Positions 1-5,292 of a stretch of DNA of 7,904 bases are shown in pieces. The notes under the pieces were generated by a model. It made no database searches and was not told the origin of the DNA. It saw nothing but the letters and a program-made list of their open reading frames with translations. Numbering within the stretch: position 1 is the stretch's first letter; every line of letters starts with the position of its first letter. The DNA comes from an uncultured Faecalibacterium sp. GTDB lineage: Bacteria > Bacillota > Clostridia > Oscillospirales > Ruminococcaceae. A program made the position numbers and the translations under genes. The stretch spans positions 1-7,904 of the forward strand of contig CAKTGS010000092.1 in NCBI GenBank assembly GCA_934561485.1, written 5' to 3'.

Positions 1-69
1 ATGTGCTGCGGCAAGACCGCCGAGGTGCGTGCAAAATATGCCGCCATCAAGGAAGGTGCCGGGGTATGA
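1..69 (+). CDS. 3' end of an unidentified gene (partial)
   Basis: An open frame enters at the left edge and ends at TGA 67-69. About 22 residues are visible, with two adjacent cysteines at its start and the ending IKEGAGV. The ATG at position 1 is probably internal, since the true start should lie outside the window. The stop overlaps the next start as ATGA (66-69), the usual sign of a translationally coupled gene pair, so this gene probably shares a transcript with tmk. The fragment is too short to assign to a family and I do not recognise it. Confidence 0.55.
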   Translation: MCCGKTAEVRAKYAAIKEGAGV

Positions 70-740
70 GCAAGGGAAAACTGATCGTCATTGAAGGGCT
101 GGACGGCAGCGGCAAGGCCACCCAGGCCCAGCTGCTGGCGGCCCATTTAAAGGAAGAGGGCCTGTCGGTGCGGGAAATCACCTTCCCGGATTACGCCAGC
201 GACTCCAGTGCCCTGGTCAAGATGTATCTGTCCGGGCAGTTCGGCCCGCACCCGGACGATGTGAATGCCTATGCAGCGTCCAGCTTTTATGCTGTGGACC
301 GCTACGCCAGCTACAAAACCAGCTGGGGCGGCTTTTATGAGCAGGGCGGTATCGTGATTGCCGACCGTTACACCACCTCCAATGCGGTGCACCAGTGTTC
401 CAAGCTTCCGCCGGACCAGTGGGAGAGCTTTCTGCGCTGGCTGTTTGATTACGAGTTCCACCTGCTGGGCCTGCCCACACCGGATGCTGTGATCTACCTG
501 CAGGTAGACCCTGCCGTGAGCCAGAAGCTGATGACAGCCCGCTACCACGGAGATGAAAGCAAAAAGGACGTGCACGAAAAAGATACCGCATACCTGGCCC
601 GCAGCCGCGAGGCAGCGGAATACTGTGCCGCCCACCTGGGCTGGCACACCGTGCACTGCACCCGGGGCGATGCCATGCGCAGCATTGAGAACATACAGGC
701 CGCGGTGCAGAGCATCGTGCAGGAAAAGCTGGAAAAGTGA
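66..740 (+). CDS. tmk: dTMP kinase (thymidylate kinase)
   Basis: Phosphorylates dTMP to dTDP with ATP in the cytoplasm, the last dTTP-specific step before nucleoside diphosphate kinase. The 224-residue product has the TMK landmarks in order: the P-loop GLDGSGKAT (residues 11-19, Lys17), FPDY of the substrate site (40-43), the DRY motif (100-102), and a LID region around 155-175 with Arg159 and the VHEKD segment. Length fits the family (about 200-225). The ATG at 66 is chosen over upstream in-frame codons because AAGGAAGG (49-56) lies 9 bases before it and it overlaps the preceding stop as ATGA. The P-loop has Ala where most P-loop kinases have Ser/Thr after the Lys. TMKs tolerate change there (Mycobacterium tuberculosis TMK has Arg), so activity is still likely. 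Arg in the LID and none in the P-loop suggests a type II arrangement. Confidence is high for family and good for function. Confidence 0.93.
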   Translation: MSKGKLIVIEGLDGSGKATQAQLLAAHLKEEGLSVREITFPDYASDSSALVKMYLSGQFGPHPDDVNAYAASSFYAVDRYASYKTSWGGFYEQGGIVIADRYTTSNAVHQCSKLPPDQWESFLRWLFDYEFHLLGLPTPDAVIYLQVDPAVSQKLMTARYHGDESKKDVHEKDTAYLARSREAAEYCAAHLGWHTVHCTRGDAMRSIENIQAAVQSIVQEKLEK

Positions 741-939
741 CCTGCAGGGGGCCGCGCATCGGCAGCTTTCTCCTCGGACAGCCCGGGATCTAAGTCCCGC
801 CCCAGCGCCTTGCGCCGGGGCCCTGCCTCCCGGAAGTCCTCAGAGAAACTACCGGCCCACGGCATGTAAGGAACGGGTTGATCCGTTCCGCAGGCAAGGT
901 GCACCCGCTGGAAACAGTCGGAGCGCATAAATGCGTTTT
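741..939 (+). ncRNA. Structured spacer: candidate non-coding RNA, leader or dispersed repeat
   Basis: This fills most of the 262-base gap between tmk and the GNAT-like gene. Pairings found by eye: CCTGC 741-745 with GCAGG 890-894 as a closing stem; an imperfect rod 751-863 (GCCG 751-754/860-863, CGG 760-762/852-854, AG 764-765/849-850, TTTCTC 767-772/843-848, GGAC 776-779/836-839, CCGGGA 783-788/828-833), capped by the hairpin 799-821 (GCCCC, GCGC on the 5' side); the perfect hairpin GGAACGG/CCGTTCC 870-876/883-889; the hairpin 905-921 with loop GAAA 911-914 closed by CTG/CAG and CCG/CGG; and a small hairpin 923-936 followed by TTTT 936-939. Together these resemble a three-way junction with 3' stem-loops. 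The GNRA-type loop favours RNA function. No T-box, cobalamin, TPP, FMN, SAM, glycine, c-di-AMP, 6S, SRP, RNase P or tmRNA consensus was recognised. Strand is assumed from the flanking genes and the T-tract. A dispersed intergenic repeat is an equally open reading. Confidence 0.35.
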
Positions 940-1002
940 CTACACACGAAACACAGGTGGGAAACCTTAAAATAAAAACGATCGAAGGAGGAATCCTAGT
1001 TT

Positions 1003-1815
1003 ATGTATCGTTTGATGAAGCCGTCCGATGAGGCGGCCGTGCTGGCCTTGTGGCAGAACCAGCACCATGATACCGAAGATTTTGCCAAATCCGTGCTGGA
1101 ACGTTTTGCTGGTGTGCAGAACATCTATGTGGCAGAAGAAAATGATGCCATTGTGGCGGCAGCGCTGGCTGTTCCGGTCACCCTGCAGGGCCGTGCAGGT
1201 AACTACCTGTATCTGTGCGGCGAGGGTAGTCTGCTTCTGGCAGGGCTGCTGGATTTTCTGTGCGCCCAGCAAAAGCTGCGGGGAGCAGGTTTTACGGTGG
1301 CGGTGCCCGCCGGGCCGGAACAGGCTGCTCTGCTGCAGGACAAGGGCTTTGCCCGGGCCTTTGCATTGCGCTGCCTTTCGCGGGAGGTGGCGCGCAACCT
1401 GTGGAGCCAGGCGGAGTTTGATTCGGTTACCGCCAAAAAGCTCTGCGAACTGCGGGAACGCTACTGGAAGGATACCGTGCAGCTTGCGCCCGAGCGCATG
1501 GCGGTGGTGCTGGGGGATCTGTATTCCCGCGGGGCCACCATCGTGTCCAGCACCCACGGCTACGGCATTTATTTCCGCCAGGAGGATACCCTTTATTTTG
1601 TGGAACTGATGGCCGATGACGACCGCTCTGCCGAAAAGCTGATGGAAGCGGCCCGTGAAAAAGAGGTCATCGTTGAAAAAGCTGTGATCACGGTGGGAGC
1701 CGCACAGACGCTGTTCCTGGGCGAAGGCACCCGGCAGGAGTACGGCATGATCCGTTTTGATGGCGAAGCATTTGACGTGAGCGAAAGCTACATGCGCCTG
1801 ATGCTGGAGCATTGA
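1003..1815 (+). CDS. GNAT-like acetyltransferase domain protein, divergent
   Basis: A soluble protein of 270 residues with no signal peptide or membrane segment. The N-terminus (YRLMKPSDEAAVLALWQ) and the following strand-helix pattern (IYVAEENDAIVAAALAVPV, then FTVAVPAGPEQAALLQDKGFARAF at about 107-130) look like a GNAT fold, where the last segment is the typical region after the acetyl-CoA helix. The usual acetyl-CoA loop, R/Q-x-x-G-x-G/A, is not recognisable: the expected place reads YLYLCGEGSLLLAGLLDFL. The C-terminal half (about 140-270) is less diagnostic and could be a second, degenerate domain. Substrate is unknown. Start: ATG 1003 with AAGGAGG at 985-991. The stop (TGA 1813-1815) lies only 23 bases before the mltG ATG, so the two genes are almost certainly co-transcribed. 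A TAAAAT at 968-973 could be a -10 box, but no good -35 accompanies it. Confidence 0.7.
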   Translation: MYRLMKPSDEAAVLALWQNQHHDTEDFAKSVLERFAGVQNIYVAEENDAIVAAALAVPVTLQGRAGNYLYLCGEGSLLLAGLLDFLCAQQKLRGAGFTVAVPAGPEQAALLQDKGFARAFALRCLSREVARNLWSQAEFDSVTAKKLCELRERYWKDTVQLAPERMAVVLGDLYSRGATIVSSTHGYGIYFRQEDTLYFVELMADDDRSAEKLMEAAREKEVIVEKAVITVGAAQTLFLGEGTRQEYGMIRFDGEAFDVSESYMRLMLEH

Positions 1816-1819
1816 GCGC

Positions 1820-1830
1820 AAAGGAAAGGA
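1820..1830 (+). promoter_or_regulatory. Ribosome binding site choosing the mltG start
   Basis: The purine-rich run AAAGGAAAGGA ends 8 bases before ATG 1839. An in-frame TTG at 1812 overlaps the preceding stop as TTGA, but this run would then lie inside the coding sequence. The site therefore argues for ATG 1839. Confidence 0.6.
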
Positions 1831-1838
1831 AACAGCCT

Positions 1839-2975
1839 ATGGCACAAAAACAGGCACATGCAGCCCGCAAAAAGGGCAGCGTGTGGAAGATTCTGCTGGT
1901 TCTCGTGCTGTTGCTGGCACTGGCTGCCGGGGCGGCGGTTCTGCTGGCCCGCCGCGAAATTTACGGCAGCGGAAAACAGGGCACCGAGGTAGCGGTGAGC
2001 ATCCAGCAGGGCAGTGGCGTGGCAGCCATTGCCGGCAAGCTGAAAGATGCGGGCGTGATCCGTTCCGCCCAGCTGTTCCGTTGGTATGTCAAACAGCAGG
2101 GAGCAGCGGCAAAGCTGCAGTACGGCGACTTTGCCCTGACGCCCGGCAGCTCTTACGATGACATCATTGCGGTTCTTTCCACTTACGCAAAGGCCGAAAC
2201 GGTGCGTATCACCATCCCGGAGGGCACCACGGCCATTGCCATTGCCCAAAAGATGGAAGCAGCCGGGCTGTGTACTGCCGAGGATTTCCTGAAGGAAGCC
2301 AACGAAGGCGATTTCAGCGAATATACCTTCTGGCAGTATGTGCCGGACGACAAGGATGCCCCGGACCGCTTTATGAAATGCGAGGGGTATCTTTTCCCGG
2401 ATACCTACGAATTTCTGAAGGAGGACACGGTGCACAACTACGTGGCTACTTTCTATGCGCAGTTTGATGCCAAGGTCACCGCGGAAATGTATGCTGCGCT
2501 GAAACAGCAGGGCATGACCCTGAACGAGCTGGTTACGCTGGCGTCCTTTGTGCAGGAAGAAGCCGGCAACAGCCAGGATTCCAATGTGGCGCAGGTGTTC
2601 CGCAACCGCCTGGCGGAGGGTTCGCCTTACCCGCGGCTGCAGAGCAATGCTTCCAGCTACATCCAGAGCAATGAGGACAACAACTACCTCTGGAACTGGC
2701 TGGCACCTTACTACGGCGGATGGGACAGCATCCCGGAAAACATTGTTGCTGCCTATGACACCTATCATACGGAAGGACTGACCCCCGGTGCCATTTCCAA
2801 TCCGGGCCTGGAAGCCCTGCAGGCTGCTCTGGACCCGCAGCCGGACGCAGAAGCGGAGGATGCTTATTTCTTTGTGACCGACCTTGCAGGCAAGTATTAC
2901 TACGCCCGCACCCTGGCCGAGCACAATGCCAACTGCCAGAAGGCAGCAGAAGTGAATAAAAGCGTGAAAGGGTAA
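1839..2975 (+). CDS. mltG: Endolytic murein transglycosylase MltG (YceG family)
   Basis: Cleaves nascent glycan strands at the outer face of the membrane and so helps set glycan length alongside the elongation synthases. The 378-residue product has a basic cytoplasmic N-terminus (QKQAHAARKKGSVWK), one membrane anchor (about 15-37), a LysM-like segment (about 49-120, starting VAVSIQQGSGVAAIAGKL) and the YceG catalytic domain. The motif LASFVQEEAGNSQD (234-247) aligns with MASIIEKETAVASE of E. coli MltG, placing the catalytic Glu (E. coli Glu218) at Glu241. The distal motif YDTYHTEGLTPGAISNPG (306-323) matches YNTYTITGLPPGAIATPG of E. coli. Differences: the first Glu of the EKE triad is Gln, and the usual LQSDPT reads LQSNAS (267-272). 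An upstream TTG at 1812 would add nine residues, but the Shine-Dalgarno position favours ATG 1839. It lies directly behind the GNAT-like gene, with the U32 gene after a 167-base gap. Family assignment is very secure. Confidence 0.95.
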   Translation: MAQKQAHAARKKGSVWKILLVLVLLLALAAGAAVLLARREIYGSGKQGTEVAVSIQQGSGVAAIAGKLKDAGVIRSAQLFRWYVKQQGAAAKLQYGDFALTPGSSYDDIIAVLSTYAKAETVRITIPEGTTAIAIAQKMEAAGLCTAEDFLKEANEGDFSEYTFWQYVPDDKDAPDRFMKCEGYLFPDTYEFLKEDTVHNYVATFYAQFDAKVTAEMYAALKQQGMTLNELVTLASFVQEEAGNSQDSNVAQVFRNRLAEGSPYPRLQSNASSYIQSNEDNNYLWNWLAPYYGGWDSIPENIVAAYDTYHTEGLTPGAISNPGLEALQAALDPQPDAEAEDAYFFVTDLAGKYYYARTLAEHNANCQKAAEVNKSVKG

Positions 2976-2999
2976 GTTTTTCTGGCTTCGCTGCCGATA

Positions 3000-3078
3000 C
3001 CCTGCAGGGAATGCACGAATGTGTTCTGCCTGCTTTCCGGCAGATGCATCTTGCCCTGCAGAGCGGATGAACTCGCTC
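3000..3078 (+). other. Stem-loops in the mltG-trhP spacer
   Basis: Within the 167-base gap, CTGCAGGG (3002-3009) pairs with CCCTGCAG (3054-3061). Inside it ATGCA (3011-3015) pairs with TGCAT (3045-3049) and CTGCC (3026-3030) with GGCAG (3039-3043), giving one interrupted hairpin of about 18 pairs. A second hairpin follows: GAGCG 3061-3065 with CGCTC 3074-3078. The two share base 3061, so they compete by one pair. No T-run follows, so neither looks like an intrinsic terminator. The element could be a 5' leader of the trhP transcript, an mRNA-stability or processing structure behind mltG, or a palindromic repeat. The rest of the gap shows only the trhP ribosome binding site. Confidence 0.45.
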
Positions 3079-3142
3079 CCTACGGAAATACCGGAAGCGA
3101 TCTGTCGAAAATACTGCTGATAAAAAGAGAGGAATTTCGAAT

Positions 3143-4366
3143 ATGTTACAAATCCCGGAACTGCTTGCCCCGGCAGGCGACCTGGAACGGCTGCGCTATG
3201 CCATCAACTACGGTGCCGATGCCGTTTACTGCGGCCTGCCTGAGTTTGGAATGCGCTCTGCCCCGGCCAACTTTACCCCGGAGCAGCTGGCCGAGGGCGT
3301 GATTTACGCCCATGCCCGCGGCCGCAAGGTCTATCTGACCATGAACACCCTGCCCACCAACGAGGAAGCTGACCGCCTGCCCGAGGCCATCAGGGAAGCG
3401 GCCAAGGCTGGTGTGGATGCCTTTATTGTGGCAGACCTGGGTGTGCTGGACGCCTGCAAAACCGCTGCCCCGGACATTGATGTGCACATGTCCACCCAGA
3501 CGGGCATCACCAACTGGGCGGCTGCACGGGCTGCCTACAATCTGGGGGCCAAGCGTGTGGTGCTTGCCCGGGAAATGACCCTGCAGGACATTGCCATCCT
3601 GCGCGACAAAACCCCGCCGGAACTGGAAATTGAAGCTTTTGTGCACGGAGCCATGTGCATGAGCGTGTCGGGCCGGTGCCTGCTGTCCAACTACATGGCG
3701 GGACGTGATGCCAACCGGGGCCAGTGCGCACAGCCTTGCCGCTGGAAATACTACCTGAGCGAGGAGACCCGTCCCGGCCAGCTGTATGAGATCGGCGAAA
3801 ACGAGAATGGCAGCTACATCCTGAACGCCAACGACATGTGCACCGCACCGTTCCTGGACCTGATCTGCAAAGCCGGTGTGGACAGCTTGAAGATCGAGGG
3901 TCGCGCCAAAACCTTCTATTATGTGGCCAGCGTGACCGCAGCCTACCGCAAGGCACTGGACACCTACCTGGCCGACCCGCTGAACGACAACTTTGAGCTG
4001 CCGCCCCAGGTGTACGAAGAACTGACCCGTACCAGCCACCGCCACTACTCGCCGGGCTTCTACTTTGGCCGTGAGCAGGCCAAGCAGGCCACCGACAGCG
4101 CCACCTACATCCGGGAATGGGAGTTTGTTGGCACGGTGGACAGCTGGGAAAACGGCATTGCCCACTGCCAGCAGCGCGGCAAATGGAGCCTGGGTGACAC
4201 CCTGGAAGCCCTGTGCCCGGACGGCCGCAGCATTCCGCTGACACCGGAGTGGATCGAAAACGAAGCAGGGGAGCGGATGGACGCCACTCCCCATGCAATG
4301 GAAAAATACACCATGCCCACCCCGGAGCTGCCGCCCATGAGCCTGCTGCGCCGCAAAACAGTGTAA
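3143..4366 (+). CDS. trhP: U32-family tRNA hydroxylation protein, TrhP/YegQ-like
   Basis: Annotated historically as peptidase U32. E. coli YegQ (TrhP) and B. subtilis YrrN/YrrO are now known to make 5-hydroxyuridine at position 34 of certain tRNAs, using prephenate and an iron-sulfur cluster. The 407-residue product opens with ELLAPAGDLERLRYAINYGADAVYCG (5-30), the YegQ-type barrel start. Residues 164-182 (EAFVHGAMC...GRCLLS) match the U32 signature as I recall it. Cysteines 172, 179, 195 and 199 (the last two in NRGQCAQPC) are the likely cluster ligands. DSLKIEGRAKTFYYVA (from 247) and SHRHYSPGFYFG match the YegQ C-terminal half. The ATG is preceded by GAGAGG (3127-3132). It follows mltG and ends at a strong terminator. 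The mltG-U32 order resembles B. subtilis yrrL-yrrM-yrrN-yrrO, but here with one full-length U32 gene and no trmR between. The neighbouring subfamily RlhA (23S rRNA hydroxylation) is less likely on these matches. Confidence 0.9.
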   Translation: MLQIPELLAPAGDLERLRYAINYGADAVYCGLPEFGMRSAPANFTPEQLAEGVIYAHARGRKVYLTMNTLPTNEEADRLPEAIREAAKAGVDAFIVADLGVLDACKTAAPDIDVHMSTQTGITNWAAARAAYNLGAKRVVLAREMTLQDIAILRDKTPPELEIEAFVHGAMCMSVSGRCLLSNYMAGRDANRGQCAQPCRWKYYLSEETRPGQLYEIGENENGSYILNANDMCTAPFLDLICKAGVDSLKIEGRAKTFYYVASVTAAYRKALDTYLADPLNDNFELPPQVYEELTRTSHRHYSPGFYFGREQAKQATDSATYIREWEFVGTVDSWENGIAHCQQRGKWSLGDTLEALCPDGRSIPLTPEWIENEAGERMDATPHAMEKYTMPTPELPPMSLLRRKTV

Positions 4367-4372
4367 AAATAC

Positions 4373-4411
4373 AAAGGGAGCGTTCTTTCCGAAGAAGGAA
4401 CGCTCCTTTTT
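4373..4411 (+). terminator. Intrinsic terminator between convergent units
   Basis: GGAGCGTTC (4377-4385) pairs perfectly with GAACGCTCC (4398-4406). TTTC/GAAG (4386-4389/4394-4397) extend the stem to 13 pairs with one G-T, leaving a CGAA loop. TTTTT follows at 4407-4411, seven bases after the trhP stop is passed. AAA at 4373-4375 can pair with the T-tract. Read from the minus strand the hairpin is followed by CTTTGTATTTTT, so it may also stop cutC transcripts, more weakly. Confidence 0.92.
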
Positions 4412-4433
4412 GTCTGATATCCGGACAGAAAAA

Positions 4434-5201
4434 TTACAAGGCATCCAGAGTGCTGCGGACGGCCCGAATGTTCGCTTCGCTGGTCTGCCAGACTTCGAAC
4501 TCGGAAAAGCCAGGCAGACCCATGGGTACACCCTGACGCCGGAAGATCATGCGGCTGTCCAGCACCTGTTTGCCGGAAAGATGAAATGCCCGGGCACCAG
4601 TCTGTGCGGCCAGCGCCGGGAGATTGTCGGCCGAAACACCAGCCCCCACCAGAATTTCAATGCTGTCTCCGGAGGCTTCCACCAGCTTTTGCAGCAAGGA
4701 GGCACCGGACGGAGCACTGGCGGCCTGACCGCTGGTGAGAACCGTGGCCAGGCCCAGCTCTTTTGCGGTGTCCAGTGCAGCAAATGGGTCGCGGCAGACA
4801 TCAAAGGCCCGGTGCAGAGCACAGTCTGCTGAGCGGCCTGCGGCTTTGGCGGTGCGGCGTGCAGCAGCATAGATGGGGCGCAGGGCTTCCACATCCAGAT
4901 CCCCTTCCGGCGTCAGAACGCCGGTCACAATGCCGTCCGCTCCGGCGGCAGTCAGTTCGGCAGCGGATTCTTCCATCTGAGCCAGTTCGTAGCGGTCATA
5001 ACAGAAATCTCCGAAGCGGGGACGCAGCAAGGCGCGTACGGGCAGGCTGGTTTCGGCCTTGACCTGCCGCAGCAGGGCCAGACTGGGAGTGGTGCCGCCG
5101 ATGATCAGATCTGCACAAAGTTCCAGCCGGTCCGCCCCGCCGCGTTTTGCGGCCAGAGCGCTGGCGGTGCTGTCCACACAGACTTCCAGGGTGTAGGGCA
5201 T
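4434..5201 (-). CDS. cutC: CutC family protein
   Basis: A cytoplasmic TIM-barrel protein of 255 residues, slightly longer than E. coli CutC. The match is clear along the whole length: LEVCVDSTASALAAKRGGAD and RLELCADLIIGGTTPSLALL near the N-terminus, RPRFGDFCY, DGIVTGVLTPEGDLD, ALHRAFDVCRDP, ATVLTSGQ, and ILVGAGVSADN near the C-terminus. Start: ATG at 5201 is preceded on the minus strand by AGGAG (plus-strand 5210-5214), 8 bases away. The open frame extends 20 codons further upstream, but those run into the hairpin and lack a ribosome site. The name refers to copper homeostasis, but in E. coli the copper phenotype of cutC mutants was traced to the sRNA MicL, which is encoded within the gene. 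The biochemical role is therefore unsettled and the visible sequence does not resolve it. It follows galT by 91 bases on the same strand, probably as the last gene of the unit. Confidence 0.92.
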   Translation of the reverse strand: MPYTLEVCVDSTASALAAKRGGADRLELCADLIIGGTTPSLALLRQVKAETSLPVRALLRPRFGDFCYDRYELAQMEESAAELTAAGADGIVTGVLTPEGDLDVEALRPIYAAARRTAKAAGRSADCALHRAFDVCRDPFAALDTAKELGLATVLTSGQAASAPSGASLLQKLVEASGDSIEILVGAGVSADNLPALAAQTGARAFHLSGKQVLDSRMIFRRQGVPMGLPGFSEFEVWQTSEANIRAVRSTLDAL

Positions 5202-5230
5202 AAGAAATTCTCCTGTTCTGCTGCATAGAA

Positions 5231-5280
5231 CAAGCCGGAAGGTTCTCCGAGTTGTGTCCAAGGAGAAGGTTTCCGGCTTG
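5231..5280 (-). other. Intercistronic hairpin between galT and cutC
   Basis: CAAGCCGGAA (5231-5240) is the exact reverse complement of TTCCGGCTTG (5271-5280). Inside, TTCTCC (5243-5248) pairs with GGAGAA (5262-5267), separated by a small internal loop. The total is 16 pairs with a 13-base loop. On the minus strand it lies 12 bases beyond the galT stop and 30 before the cutC start. The following bases, TTCTATG, are only weakly T-rich, so it may be a leaky terminator, or an RNA-stability or processing element that lowers cutC relative to galKT. A terminator role is not proven. Confidence 0.6.
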
Positions 5281-5292
5281 CTGATGGAATCG

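Noticed and set aside
870..921. tRNA or T-box in the tmk-GNAT spacer
   Set aside because: GGGTTGATCC superficially recalls a T-arm but lacks the TTCGA loop, cloverleaf spacing and CCA end. No AGGGTGG-ACCGCG T-box core is present.
553..930. Plus-strand frame running from tmk into the structured spacer
   Set aside because: It is rich in Arg, Pro and Cys, overlaps tmk in another frame and has no family resemblance. Dense stem pairing explains the spacer better.
945..973. Promoter with TAAAAT (968-973) upstream of the GNAT-like gene
   Set aside because: No credible -35 lies 16-18 bases upstream, and A/T-rich bases before a ribosome site are common. It is kept only as a remark.
1812..1838. TTG 1812 as the mltG start
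   Set aside because: No ribosome site suits it, and the AAAGGAAAGGA run is placed correctly for ATG 1839. Coupling through the TTGA overlap cannot be fully excluded.
1788..2924. A 378-codon minus-strand frame across mltG
   Set aside because: It is antisense to a gene with intact MltG motifs and has no recognisable domain or ribosome site.
3021..3302. Plus-strand frame spanning the mltG-trhP gap
   Set aside because: It overlaps the first 160 bases of trhP in another frame and lacks a ribosome site. Its 5' part is the stem-loop region.
3146..4531. A 461-codon minus-strand frame across trhP
   Set aside because: It opposes a clear U32 gene, runs through the terminator and overlaps cutC. Its composition (rich in Val, Gly, Ala, His) is typical of a shadow frame.
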